Below are positions 45,183-53,172 of a stretch of 64,000 nt of DNA, one piece after another. The stretch is taken from NCBI RefSeq assembly GCF_016481275.1, contig NZ_JAEMNW010000002.1:868001-932000 (forward strand). Reading direction: 5' to 3'. The stretch comes from Antrihabitans auranticaus (GTDB taxonomy: Bacteria; Actinomycetota; Actinomycetes; Mycobacteriales; Mycobacteriaceae). The position numbers and the translations under genes are program-made. Every line of letters begins with the position of its first letter. Position 1 is the stretch's first letter. Under the pieces are notes generated by a model. It searched no databases. It was not told the origin of the DNA and saw nothing but the letters and a program-made list of their open reading frames with translations.

Positions 45183-45605
45183 CTAGTTCGCGACCTTGCC
45201 CGCATTTTCCGGGCACAGCAATGTTCCGGCCAACTGGACCGCCGTCTTTGCCTGGTCGGGATTCCACGGATGCTCCTCGATGCCGAGCTGTGCGGTTGCG
45301 TCCACCGACTCACCTGCGGTCAACGCGTCGCACATGCGCTGTGCCGTGCCGATCAGCCCCTCATCGTTGCGAATCGGAATGCCGCCCGCCCGGACAGCGG
45401 CGATGAACTGTTCCTCGGGGGTGCCGCCACCCGGCGGCAGGGGCGTCGTTTCCGCAGCGGTGGTTACGGACGCCTGGTCGGTCGAAGCGGCCGCAGCGCT
45501 CGTCGGTTTCGCGGCGGTCGTACTCGATTCGGTGGATTCGCCCGCCGAGCAGCCGGCGGTCAAGACGACGGTCAGGGCAACGATGCAGGTGCAGAGTCTG
45601 GCCAC
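45183..45605 (-). CDS. DUF732-type small lipoprotein
   Basis: A 140-residue exported lipoprotein. The signal peptide (1-18) ends in a lipobox LTAGC with Cys19 as lipidation site. A Ser/Thr/Ala-rich linker (20-60) precedes a C-terminal domain resembling DUF732: EEQFIAAVRAGGIP, then AQRMCDALTAGES and a final conserved Cys in LAGTLLC. DUF732 proteins are common in mycolata and their role is unknown. The start is GTG at 45605. It is divergent from a TetR gene. Confidence 0.85.
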   Translation of the reverse strand: MARLCTCIVALTVVLTAGCSAGESTESSTTAAKPTSAAAASTDQASVTTAAETTPLPPGGGTPEEQFIAAVRAGGIPIRNDEGLIGTAQRMCDALTAGESVDATAQLGIEEHPWNPDQAKTAVQLAGTLLCPENAGKVAN

Positions 45606-45651
45606 ACGGGCATCATGCCATCATCCGCGGTCGCGTCGGCGAAGACAGCTA

Positions 45652-45688
45652 TTCCCATACGTTCTTGTATCCGATACATTTGTGTATC
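45652..45688 (+). promoter_or_regulatory. Promoter with compound palindromic TetR operator
   Basis: TGTATC (45666-45671), GATACA (45673-45678) and TGTATC (45683-45688) form two overlapping palindromes sharing the central arm, with spacers of 1 and 4 bp. A -35-like TTCCCA (45652-45657) and -10 TACATT (45675-45680) with 17-bp spacing place the operator over the -10. It lies 20 bp before the TetR start and probably mediates autoregulation. Confidence 0.6.
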
Positions 45689-45707
45689 GACTGAACGGGA
45701 GGTGCGA

Positions 45708-46394
45708 ATGGCTCGGATGCGCAATGCCGGCGAGCTCGACGAGCCACCGATCGATCGTAAGCGCGTCACCAAGCGGCGCGCGGAAACTCGGCAGAGATTG
45801 CTCGGTGCCGCGTTCGACGTGTTCGCGGCGGACGGTTTCGGGCGGTCGACGGTGGAGCAGATCTGCGAGCGCGCGGGCTACACCCGCGGCGCGTTCTATT
45901 CGAACTTCGACACGCTCGACGACCTGTTCCTCGCGATGTGGGAGGACCGGTCAGCGGAGATGCTGGCCGGCGTCGACAGTGCACTGGATGCAGGCTCGGA
46001 TGCTGACGTGCGGACCGTTCGCGACGTCGTCGCCCGCGTTCTGCAGGCAGTTCCGATCGACGACAACTGGTACCGGATCAGTGCAGAATTCACCGCGCAC
46101 GCACTGCGAAACCCTCCGCTGCGGCACATGGTGGCCGCGCGTGAATCGGCGATCGTCTCGACTTTGACTCCGATGGTCGAGGCCCTGCTGCTGCGCGCCG
46201 GGCGCACAGTGCCCGACCCGGCTGCGCTGGGCCAAGCCCTCGTAGCCGTGCACGACGGCACCACGGTCCAATGCCTGATCGAACCGGACAATCCGGCTGT
46301 GCACGTTCGGCGCATCGATCTGTTCACCGAAGTAGTCCTGGCCTACAGCTCCACCTCGAACGCAAAAGCCGCTCCGACAGAAGGAATGCCATGA
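45708..46394 (+). CDS. TetR-family transcriptional regulator
   Basis: A 228-residue TetR-type repressor. After a basic N terminus (RKRVTKRRAETRQRLLGAA) the helix-turn-helix lies at about 25-70, with FGRSTVEQICERAGYTRGAFYSNF. GGGAGGT sits 5 bases before the ATG at 45708. A compound palindrome covers its own promoter. Its stop overlaps the start of the flavin dehydrogenase (ATGA), so the regulator and enzyme are made together and the enzyme's substrate or product may be the inducer. Confidence 0.92.
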   Translation: MARMRNAGELDEPPIDRKRVTKRRAETRQRLLGAAFDVFAADGFGRSTVEQICERAGYTRGAFYSNFDTLDDLFLAMWEDRSAEMLAGVDSALDAGSDADVRTVRDVVARVLQAVPIDDNWYRISAEFTAHALRNPPLRHMVAARESAIVSTLTPMVEALLLRAGRTVPDPAALGQALVAVHDGTTVQCLIEPDNPAVHVRRIDLFTEVVLAYSSTSNAKAAPTEGMP

Positions 46395-48055
46395 CCGAGC
46401 AAGCCGATGTAATTGTCGTGGGTGCGGGCCTCTCCGGGCTGGTCGCAACGCACGAGTTGGTCAAGGCAGGTCGCAAGGTCCTCGTCGTCGACCAAGAAAA
46501 TCGCAACAACCTAGGCGCGCAGGCATTCTGGTCGCTTGGTGGACTCTTCCTCGTCGATACCCCCGAGCAGCGCAGGCTCGGTATCAAGGATTCCTACGAT
46601 CTAGCGTTACAGGACTGGATGGGATCGGCGGGCTTCGACCGCGAGGGCGACGACCACTGGGGCCGGCAGTGGGCGCAGGCGTATGTCGAGTTCGCAGCCA
46701 CCGAGAAGCGCCAGTACGTGCACGACCTCGGACTGCGGATAACCCCGGTTCTCGGTTGGGCCGAGCGTGGCGGCGGAAACGCAGACGGTCACGGCAACTC
46801 GGTACCGAGGTTCCACCTGACGTGGGGGACCGGACCAGAGGTGGTCCGCATTTTCGCCGAGCCCGTTCTCGAGGGCGAGAAGAAGGGCTTGGTCACCTTC
46901 CAGTTTCGCCATCAGGTCGACGACTTGATCATCGAAGACGGCGCGGTCGTCGGCGTGCGGGGCACGGTGCTCGAGCCGACGGACCTCGAGCGAGGCAAGG
47001 CGTCGTCACGGGAAGCTGTGGGCCAGTTCGAATTCCGCGCGCAAGCTGTCGTGGTGACGTCCGGTGGCATCGGTCATAATTTCGATCTCATCCGTAAGAA
47101 CTGGCCGACCGATCGCCTGGGCAAATGCCCGGAGACGATGATCGCCGGTGTCCCCGCGCATGTCGACGGCAGGATGCTGGAGATCACCGAACGCGCAGGC
47201 GGGCATATATCGAACCGCGACCGCATGTGGCACTACACGGAAGGCATCAACAACTGGGATCCGATCTGGCCGAAGCATGCGATCCGGATCATTCCGGGTC
47301 CGTCGTCGCTGTGGTTCGACGCCACCGGCAAACGACTTCCGGCGCCGAACTTTCCCGGTTTCGACACCAACGGGACGATGAAAGCGATCCTTGCCACCGG
47401 CTACGACTATTCGTGGTTCGTGTTGACACAGGCGATCATCGAGAAAGAGTTCGCCTTGTCGGGATCGGAGCAGAATCCGGACATCACGAGCAAAGACCTC
47501 AAGTTCACGTTGCAGAGCAGGCTCTCCAAGGGGGCGCCCGGACCCGTCGAGGCGTTCAAAAAGCACGGCGCCGACTTCGTGGTCGCCGACAACCTGCGCG
47601 AACTCGTCGCCGGCATGAACAAGATCGCCCGCGGGCCCCAGTTGGACTTCGCCGATTTGGAGCGCCAGATCGTCGCGCGTGACCGCGAGGTCGCGAACAA
47701 GTTCTCGAAAGACCTGCAGCTCATGGCGATCACGAACGCACGCCAATTCCTCGGCGACAAGCTTGCGCGAGTGGCGAAGCCGCACAGGATACTCGACCCC
47801 TCACACGGACCGCTGATCGCAGTGCGCCTGAACATCCTGAGCCGGAAGACCCTGGGCGGCTTGCAGACGAACCTCGATTCACAGGTCATTCGTGAAGACG
47901 GCGAGCCGTTCCCCGGCCTGTACGCCGCCGGCGAGGTCGCCGGGTTCGGCGGCGGCGGGGTCCACGGCTACAACGCGCTCGAGGGAACCTTCCTCGGCGG
48001 GTGCATCTTCTCCGGACGGGCGGCCGGACTGGCGCTGGGGAAGTCGCCGAGCTGA
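46391..48055 (+). CDS. FAD-dependent dehydrogenase, KstD/Rv0785-like
   Basis: A 554-residue flavoprotein of the fumarate-reductase/3-ketosteroid-dehydrogenase superfamily, most like the FAD-binding dehydrogenase Rv0785. The FAD motif is VIVVGAGLSGLVATHELV and the C-terminal FAD stretch is GLYAAGEVAGFGGGGVHGYNAL. Central features include GGGNADGHGNSVPRFH and VVVTSGGIGHNFDLIRKNWP. Substrate is unknown; steroid- or lipid-ring dehydrogenation is typical of relatives. Translation is coupled to the upstream TetR gene. It is followed 35 bp on by a PPOX-family gene. Confidence 0.9.
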   Translation: MTEQADVIVVGAGLSGLVATHELVKAGRKVLVVDQENRNNLGAQAFWSLGGLFLVDTPEQRRLGIKDSYDLALQDWMGSAGFDREGDDHWGRQWAQAYVEFAATEKRQYVHDLGLRITPVLGWAERGGGNADGHGNSVPRFHLTWGTGPEVVRIFAEPVLEGEKKGLVTFQFRHQVDDLIIEDGAVVGVRGTVLEPTDLERGKASSREAVGQFEFRAQAVVVTSGGIGHNFDLIRKNWPTDRLGKCPETMIAGVPAHVDGRMLEITERAGGHISNRDRMWHYTEGINNWDPIWPKHAIRIIPGPSSLWFDATGKRLPAPNFPGFDTNGTMKAILATGYDYSWFVLTQAIIEKEFALSGSEQNPDITSKDLKFTLQSRLSKGAPGPVEAFKKHGADFVVADNLRELVAGMNKIARGPQLDFADLERQIVARDREVANKFSKDLQLMAITNARQFLGDKLARVAKPHRILDPSHGPLIAVRLNILSRKTLGGLQTNLDSQVIREDGEPFPGLYAAGEVAGFGGGGVHGYNALEGTFLGGCIFSGRAAGLALGKSPS

Positions 48056-48090
48056 GCGTTTCTGTCGGTGCCGTGTCGTAGCGTCGGCGT

Positions 48091-48582
48091 ATGACGAATT
48101 GGAAGGAATTTGCCGACGCTGCGCCTCGTATCTTCGCCATTTTCAACCGGCGGCACGCTGCGACAGGGAACCTCTGCATGCTCGCAACCCTGCGAGCAGA
48201 CGGTTACCCGCGGATCAGCCCGATGGAACCGCGGGCGTTCGAAGGTGAGATGTGGATAGGTGGAATGCCGGACACCACCAAGTTCAAGGATCTTGCCCGC
48301 GATCCGCGATTCTGTCTGCACACCGCAACCGTCGATACGCACGTCTCCGACGGCGACGCGAAATTATGGGGCACCGTGCGGAACGTGCAGGACGAGGCCT
48401 TGCACCAGCGGTTCGCGAACAAGCTGTTCGAGGACACGGGATTCGACTTGCGCGGTGAGAAGTTCGATCCGTTCTACGCGGCAGAACTGACGGGCGCCTC
48501 AGCCGTCGAGATGAACGACAGTCACATGGACGTGATTGTGTGGAAGCCTGGTGCGCCGGAGTACGTGGTCCGAAAACATTGA
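48091..48582 (+). CDS. Pyridoxamine 5'-phosphate oxidase-fold protein
   Basis: A 163-residue split-barrel flavin- or F420-binding protein of the PPOX family. It contains GNLCMLATLRADGYPRISPM, IGGMPDTTKFKDLARDPRFC and a C-terminal MDVIVWKPG. Such proteins reduce or bind F420 or FMN and often have unknown substrates. ATG at 48091 is 35 bp after the dehydrogenase stop, so the two may share a transcript; co-function is only suggested by position. Confidence 0.87.
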   Translation: MTNWKEFADAAPRIFAIFNRRHAATGNLCMLATLRADGYPRISPMEPRAFEGEMWIGGMPDTTKFKDLARDPRFCLHTATVDTHVSDGDAKLWGTVRNVQDEALHQRFANKLFEDTGFDLRGEKFDPFYAAELTGASAVEMNDSHMDVIVWKPGAPEYVVRKH

Positions 48583-48663
48583 CGGTCAGCCGGAGCCGGC
48601 TCGCTCGGATCGATGGCTAAGCTGCACCGCATCGGCGCATGTTTCCCAGAGAAAGCGAGCACC

Positions 48664-49941
48664 ATGTCTGTCGCCAAGATTGCAGCCGTTGCCGTTTCGG
48701 TGATTTTCGCACTGGCAAGTTGCTCGTCGGACGGACCCGACTCCGCGAAAAACGAGACCAGCTCGATAGCCGTTCCCGATGCCTACACCTCGGTCACGGT
48801 GGGGTCGATCGGTGCGCCCACGTTTCCCTTTCCGGCCACCGACGGTAAGTATCACGTCGCGTACGACCTCGAGCTGACGAACGCGTCGGCGGTACCGGCG
48901 ACCGTGGGCAAGCTGGACGTCGTAGACGCGTCGGATCCGTCGAAGGTGATCGCGTCGTTCTCCGGCAACGCGATTTTCGATCCAACCTGCTCGTACGGCG
49001 ACTGCAACCGCCTGCGCGCGTTGCCGTCTGCGCCAGCGGGATCGACGATCATTCCGCCGCAGGAGACACGAATCTTCTTCGTGGACTACGCGTTCGACAA
49101 CCTCGAAGACGCGCCCGAGAATGTCCTGCATCATCTGTATGCCTTCGGCGCGGCGTCACCCGCGGCTCGCGAAGCGACCCCGATCGACTACGTGACGACT
49201 CCGGTCGACATCTCCCTGGAGAAGCCGCGAGTCATCGGATCGCCGCTGCGCGGCGACAATTGGATTGCGCTGAACGGCTGCTGCCTGCCGGGCTTTCCGC
49301 ACCGTAGCTCGACGCTGCCGCTCGACGGCAAAATCAACAACAGCCAGCGATTCGCGATCGATTGGAAACGAACCAACGAACAGGGCCAGTTCTATACCGG
49401 CGACAAAACCAAGAACGAAAGCTACGTCGACTACGGCTCGGCCGTGTACGCAGTGGCGGACGGAACTGTCGTCTCGACGCTGGACAACGTCGCCGCGAAC
49501 GCTCCCGGCGTACTGCCGGCAGCCGATCCGGTCCTCGCCGCAAAGCTGACGGTCGAGAACGTCGACGGCAACCACGTCATCCTGGACATCGGCGACGGCG
49601 ACTACGCTATGTACGCGCACTTCATCGAGGGCACGGTACTCGTCGAGCCGGGGGACAAGGTCAAGAAGGGCGACAAGATCGCCGAGTTGGGTAACACCGG
49701 GAATGCCAACGCTTCGCATCTGCATTTCCAGTTGATGGACGGCCCGAGTCTGCTCGGCGCCAACGGGTTGCCCTATGTCATCGACGATTTCGACTACGCA
49801 GGCCAAGTCGACCCCAAGGAAATCCTCGCTGCCGACAACTACCTGACCGGCAGCTTTCTGCAGGGGAGGATGTCGGACCCCGAGCCCCGCAAGGATGAGC
49901 TGCCGGCAAATCTCGCGATCATCGACTTCCCTGGCGAGTAG
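48664..49941 (+). CDS. M23-family peptidase lipoprotein, copy 1
   Basis: A 425-residue predicted lipoprotein with an M23 (lysostaphin-like) peptidase domain. The signal peptide ends in lipobox LASC (Cys19). A beta-rich middle domain (about 30-190) is followed by the M23 domain (about 200-400). Ligand candidates are His in FPHRSS, Asp in RFAIDW, and the H-x-H motif HLHFQ. The GDKVKKGDKIAELGNTG segment is characteristic. ATG at 48664 follows GAGAAAGCGAG. A clear paralogue lies at 61352-62590. It may cut cell-wall peptides at the outer face of the membrane. Confidence 0.87.
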   Translation: MSVAKIAAVAVSVIFALASCSSDGPDSAKNETSSIAVPDAYTSVTVGSIGAPTFPFPATDGKYHVAYDLELTNASAVPATVGKLDVVDASDPSKVIASFSGNAIFDPTCSYGDCNRLRALPSAPAGSTIIPPQETRIFFVDYAFDNLEDAPENVLHHLYAFGAASPAAREATPIDYVTTPVDISLEKPRVIGSPLRGDNWIALNGCCLPGFPHRSSTLPLDGKINNSQRFAIDWKRTNEQGQFYTGDKTKNESYVDYGSAVYAVADGTVVSTLDNVAANAPGVLPAADPVLAAKLTVENVDGNHVILDIGDGDYAMYAHFIEGTVLVEPGDKVKKGDKIAELGNTGNANASHLHFQLMDGPSLLGANGLPYVIDDFDYAGQVDPKEILAADNYLTGSFLQGRMSDPEPRKDELPANLAIIDFPGE

Positions 49942-49944
49942 CCG

Positions 49945-50871
49945 TCACGCCGCGTCGAGGACGGCCGCCGTTGCTCGCCAGCCCTCGCGGGCACTCGGAA
50001 ACTGCGGTGCCCACCCTGACGCCGTCCGAAATCGCTCGTTGCGCACACGGAGTGATCGCGTGAGGGACGTCAGCCGGTCGCCGGCGAGCAGAGCCGCGCG
50101 ACCGGGCGCATGCACCCAGGACTTCTTGCCGGCCGCGGCAGCGAGGGCGTCTGCATACTGCCGCTTGGTCAGAGGCTCGTCGTCGACGATGTTGTAGGTC
50201 CCCGCGGGGACGGTGAGCGCTGCGTCGAGCGCGGTTGCGGCGTCAGCGAGGTGTATCGACGGCAGGTAGCTGTCAGGCGGTCCGAGCACGGCTGCCAGGT
50301 GTCGCCGAGCCTGGGCATACAGCAGTTCGCTGTGTGCCGCGCCGGGACCGAGAAAGACGCCGAAGCGCAGAACGACGCCCGTCCCGCCCGCGGCTGTAAA
50401 CCTGTTGGCGCTCGCTTCGGCGGCGAAGTTTCCGCGCGTGATCGGATAGTGGTCGACGGGTGAATCTTCGTCGACCCACTCGGAACCGTTGTCGCAGTAC
50501 AGCATCACCACCGATTCCTGGAGGACACGCTCGACACCGGCATCCAGTGCCGCATCGACAACGGCAGCCGAACCTTCGGCGCGAACCTTCTCTGTGGGCC
50601 GCCACGCTCGCCTGCTCATGAAACGCGTGACAGACGGCAAAGAACTGGCCAGATTGACGACCGCGTCTTGGCCGGCAAAGGCCTTCGCCAACGCGGCCCG
50701 ATCGAACAGCGAGACGATCACCGGCGCTGCACCCTGCGCCCGCAACACGGTCGCCTTTTCCTGCGTGCGGGCCAACGCGGTAACTGTGTGGCCAGCTCGC
50801 ACCAGTTCCGGTATGGCGTGCGTTCCGATAGCGCCCGTCCCACCCGTCACGAACAGCTTCACGGCTTCCAT
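49945..50871 (-). CDS. NAD-dependent epimerase/dehydratase-family protein
   Basis: A 308-residue extended SDR. The Rossmann motif is KLFVTGGTGAIGTHA. The usual active-site Y-x3-K is not evident; YPITRG is present near the expected place. The C-terminal half binds substrate (GTYNIVDDEPLTKRQYADALA). ATG at 50871 is chosen although an ATG at 50883 gives a slightly longer protein. It is convergent with the M23 gene (3-bp gap) and divergent from a DHFR-like gene. Substrate is unknown; nucleoside-sugar or lipid-linked substrates are typical. Confidence 0.85.
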   Translation of the reverse strand: MEAVKLFVTGGTGAIGTHAIPELVRAGHTVTALARTQEKATVLRAQGAAPVIVSLFDRAALAKAFAGQDAVVNLASSLPSVTRFMSRRAWRPTEKVRAEGSAAVVDAALDAGVERVLQESVVMLYCDNGSEWVDEDSPVDHYPITRGNFAAEASANRFTAAGGTGVVLRFGVFLGPGAAHSELLYAQARRHLAAVLGPPDSYLPSIHLADAATALDAALTVPAGTYNIVDDEPLTKRQYADALAAAAGKKSWVHAPGRAALLAGDRLTSLTRSLRVRNERFRTASGWAPQFPSAREGWRATAAVLDAA

Positions 50872-50906
50872 GCAATCACGCATCAGAGATCTGCTCTACT
50901 GATTCG

Positions 50907-51464
50907 ATGGGAAAGCTCACCGCGATGGGAATCACGTCGCTGGACGGCTATATCGCCGATTCCTCGGGAAACTTCGACTGGAGCGCGCCCGACGAGGAGG
51001 TGCATGGGTTCGTCAACGACACTGTCAGATCCACCGGCACCTACCTGCTCGGTCGGCGGACCTACGAAACCCTGACCTACTGGGAAACCGCCGACGACCC
51101 TGGCGAACCGGCGGTCCATCGGGACTTCGCGAAGATCTGGCACGCGGCGGACAAGATCGTCTACTCGACGACGCTGCCCGAGGTGACAACGGCACGCACG
51201 CGACTCGAGCGCTCTTTCGATCCCGAGGCGATTCGGGCATTGAAAGAAGCAGCTGTGCAAGACATCTCGATCGACGGACCGAACTTGGCCGCTCAAGCGG
51301 CGCGCGCCGGACTGATCGACGAGTATCACCAGTTCATCTCACCTGTCATGGTGGGCGGCGGCACGCGCTACCTCCCTGACGGTCAGCGACGCCAGCTCGA
51401 ACTGCTGGACCAGCGGCGTTTCGGAAATGGCGTGGTCTATCTCCACTACCGGGTGATCGGGTAG
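50907..51464 (+). CDS. DHFR/RibD-C-fold reductase
   Basis: A 185-residue protein of the RibD C-terminal/dihydrofolate-reductase-like superfamily. It contains ITSLDGYIADSSGNFDW, TYLLGRRTYETLTYWE and DISIDGPNLAAQAARAGLIDEY with VMVGGGTRY. These single-domain proteins are widespread and usually not the true DHFR; the substrate is unknown. The 3' end overlaps a small reverse-strand frame by 19 bp. Confidence 0.92.
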   Translation: MGKLTAMGITSLDGYIADSSGNFDWSAPDEEVHGFVNDTVRSTGTYLLGRRTYETLTYWETADDPGEPAVHRDFAKIWHAADKIVYSTTLPEVTTARTRLERSFDPEAIRALKEAAVQDISIDGPNLAAQAARAGLIDEYHQFISPVMVGGGTRYLPDGQRRQLELLDQRRFGNGVVYLHYRVIG

Positions 51465-51610
51465 TCCGAAGGACCGTCGGTCAGCACGCCGACGAACGGT
51501 GCTGCCGGCCGGAACTGGTCGAGCGAGAAGACCCGACGGCCACGAGAGTGCGACCGTACTGCCGCCGTCATGGCAATGACGAGAAGGACTGAAAGCAGAA
51601 TCGACAACAT
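51446..51610 (-). CDS. Possible small membrane protein (54 residues)
   Basis: A reverse-strand frame from ATG 51610. The N terminus is a single hydrophobic helix (MLSILLSVLLVIAMTAA), followed by a basic turn (RSHSRGRR) and a short tail ending PSDYPITR. Helix, positive inside charges and length fit a small single-pass membrane protein, but there is no family match I recognise. Its 3' end overlaps the DHFR-like gene by 19 bp. Confidence 0.4.
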   Translation of the reverse strand: MLSILLSVLLVIAMTAAVRSHSRGRRVFSLDQFRPAAPFVGVLTDGPSDYPITR

Positions 51611-51713
51611 GGCAGTAATTGTTCGCGCATCTAATTGCAGCCACAATATGGCTCTATGTCAATTGCCATCAATATTCAGCCAGGCTGTGGTGATGGCCCC
51701 CGGTGGGTCCGGT

Positions 51714-52196
51714 TTACGCGGCCGGACGGGACAGATCGCTCCAGTTGACGACAACCGAAACGGCGCCGGCTGCGCCGATGACATCGCGAATCGGGCCGCC
51801 CATGCACAGCTGAGTATGGATGATGCGCCGGCACGACGTGTCCGACGGCATATCGGCCTCTTCGGGTGGCACGGCGACGAGGATCTCGGCGGGGATCGTG
51901 CTGCGCGCTCCAGCGAGCAGCAGTCGCTCCTCCTCGACCGTGCGGACGGGAACTTCACTGGCGCCGGAAACGTCACCGACCAGCAGTGCTGTCCACTCGT
52001 CGTCCTCGTCGTCGAGGCACGCGAACGTCACCAGACGCGCCTCTCGAGCGCCCACCGTCATGTGGACGTCGAGGTGAATGGTCGTCGTGTCGGACGGGTG
52101 TACCGGGTCTGTCACGAGGGTCGCGTCGCTGCCGAGCATGAGCTGGCGTGCTGTCCAGCTGAAGTATCGCTCGTCCGTGCGTGTCATCGTGGTCAT
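51714..52196 (-). CDS. Hypothetical protein, 160 residues
   Basis: A soluble acidic protein I do not recognise with certainty. The middle contains LVTFACLDDEDDEWTALLV, then GDVSG and VPVRTVEEERLLLAGA, which faintly resemble the start of GTP cyclohydrolase II (the TALVKGDV region) but without its cysteine-rich zinc motif. The C-terminal part has SCRRIIHTQLCMGGPIRDVIG. It lies downstream of the HPr-like gene on the same strand, 78 bp apart, and the pair may form an operon. Third-position GC and length argue that it is a real gene. Confidence 0.65.
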   Translation of the reverse strand: MTTMTRTDERYFSWTARQLMLGSDATLVTDPVHPSDTTTIHLDVHMTVGAREARLVTFACLDDEDDEWTALLVGDVSGASEVPVRTVEEERLLLAGARSTIPAEILVAVPPEEADMPSDTSCRRIIHTQLCMGGPIRDVIGAAGAVSVVVNWSDLSRPAA

Positions 52197-52274
52197 GTCC
52201 CTGAGCTCTCGACGGAATGTGGGTTCCTAAACGTCCAGTCGTTGCAAACCGGACAGGTGTTACGCCGCGTTGGC

Positions 52275-52565
52275 TCAGGATTTGCCGCCGTTTTTTGTAA
52301 GTTTCTCCAAGAACCCAACGAAGTCCCCGAGTGCTATGGCGTCCTCGGTGTCCGGCGGGTGGTGACCGCCTTCGACAGTGACGAGCACGGTACTGCCCTT
52401 GCGCACGCCCAGGGCATCCCAACTCACGCCGAGGACTGGGGCGTGGACGCTTCGGCCGTTGCAGGAGAGCACAATTCGCGAGGTGTACCGGCTCGCGCGG
52501 TGCGCCAGCTCGTCCGCCACGTCAGCCGTGAGGGGACCTGGCGCCTCGAATTCGGACAGGTACAT
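52275..52565 (-). CDS. HPr-fold protein lacking the phosphorylated histidine
   Basis: A 96-residue protein that resembles the phosphocarrier HPr of the PTS: ADELAHRASRYTSRIVLSC, then NGRSVHAPVLGVSWDALGVRKG and TVLVTVEG follow the HPr beta-alpha pattern. The active-site His-Ala-Arg-Pro segment is replaced by LTADVADE, so phosphorylation at that site is impossible. GGGAGG lies 4-5 bases before the ATG. The adjacent unknown gene (51714-52196) may be its partner. A regulatory or structural role is more likely than sugar transport. Confidence 0.7.
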   Translation of the reverse strand: MYLSEFEAPGPLTADVADELAHRASRYTSRIVLSCNGRSVHAPVLGVSWDALGVRKGSTVLVTVEGGHHPPDTEDAIALGDFVGFLEKLTKNGGKS

Positions 52566-52754
52566 GCCGCCTCCCGCTGTCGTTCTTGTCTAGAACCTAC
52601 TGTGGGAAGTCGACAGTTCGCGCGCAAAGTCTTTTGCGACACGCCGAGCGACACGCCGTAATGGTCTGCCGACCAGGTGGTTACCGGTGCATCGCCGACT
52701 CCTGTGCCCGCTTCTGTGAGTTCACTGGAGCGTGACGTTGCCGCCGGCAGGAGG

Positions 52755-53171
52755 ATGAGGAACTTGCGGAATCCCGACGAACAACAAATCAGTGACCTTG
52801 TCGAGAACTGGGCAGCTGCCGTCCATCGCGGCGACCTCGATCTTGTAGTTGCCCACCACACCGACGACATCGTGATGTTCGACGTCCCACCGCCGCACGC
52901 CGGGGTGCGGGGGATCGACGCCTACCGCGCTGTGTGGCCGGACTTCTTCGAATGGCAGGCGCAGGGGTCATCGTTCGAGATCGAGTCGCTCGAGGTCACT
53001 GCCGGCGCGGACGTTGCTTTTGCTTTTGCCCTCCTGCGGTGTGGGACGGCCGAGGATTTCGCGCTACGACCGGATGCCCGGTTGCGACTCACGCTCGGCC
53101 TGCGAAAGCAGGACGGCGCGTGGACTGTGGCGCACGAACATCATTCGTTCGCGGATACCTCGGAGCCGTGA
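52755..53171 (+). CDS. SnoaL/DUF4440-like NTF2-fold protein
   Basis: A 138-residue NTF2-fold protein related to SnoaL/YybH. It contains ISDLVENWAAAVHRGDLDLVVA, HTDDIVMFDVPPP, RGIDAYRAVWPDFFEW and GAWTVAHEHHSFAD. Such small domains act as isomerases, cyclases or ligand binders. The start is uncertain: AGGAGG directly abuts the ATG at 52755, so a TTG at 52764 or an upstream GTG (52716 or 52677) may be used. It is convergent, almost abutting the VOC gene. Confidence 0.8.
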   Translation: MRNLRNPDEQQISDLVENWAAAVHRGDLDLVVAHHTDDIVMFDVPPPHAGVRGIDAYRAVWPDFFEWQAQGSSFEIESLEVTAGADVAFAFALLRCGTAEDFALRPDARLRLTLGLRKQDGAWTVAHEHHSFADTSEP

Positions 53172-53172
53172 T

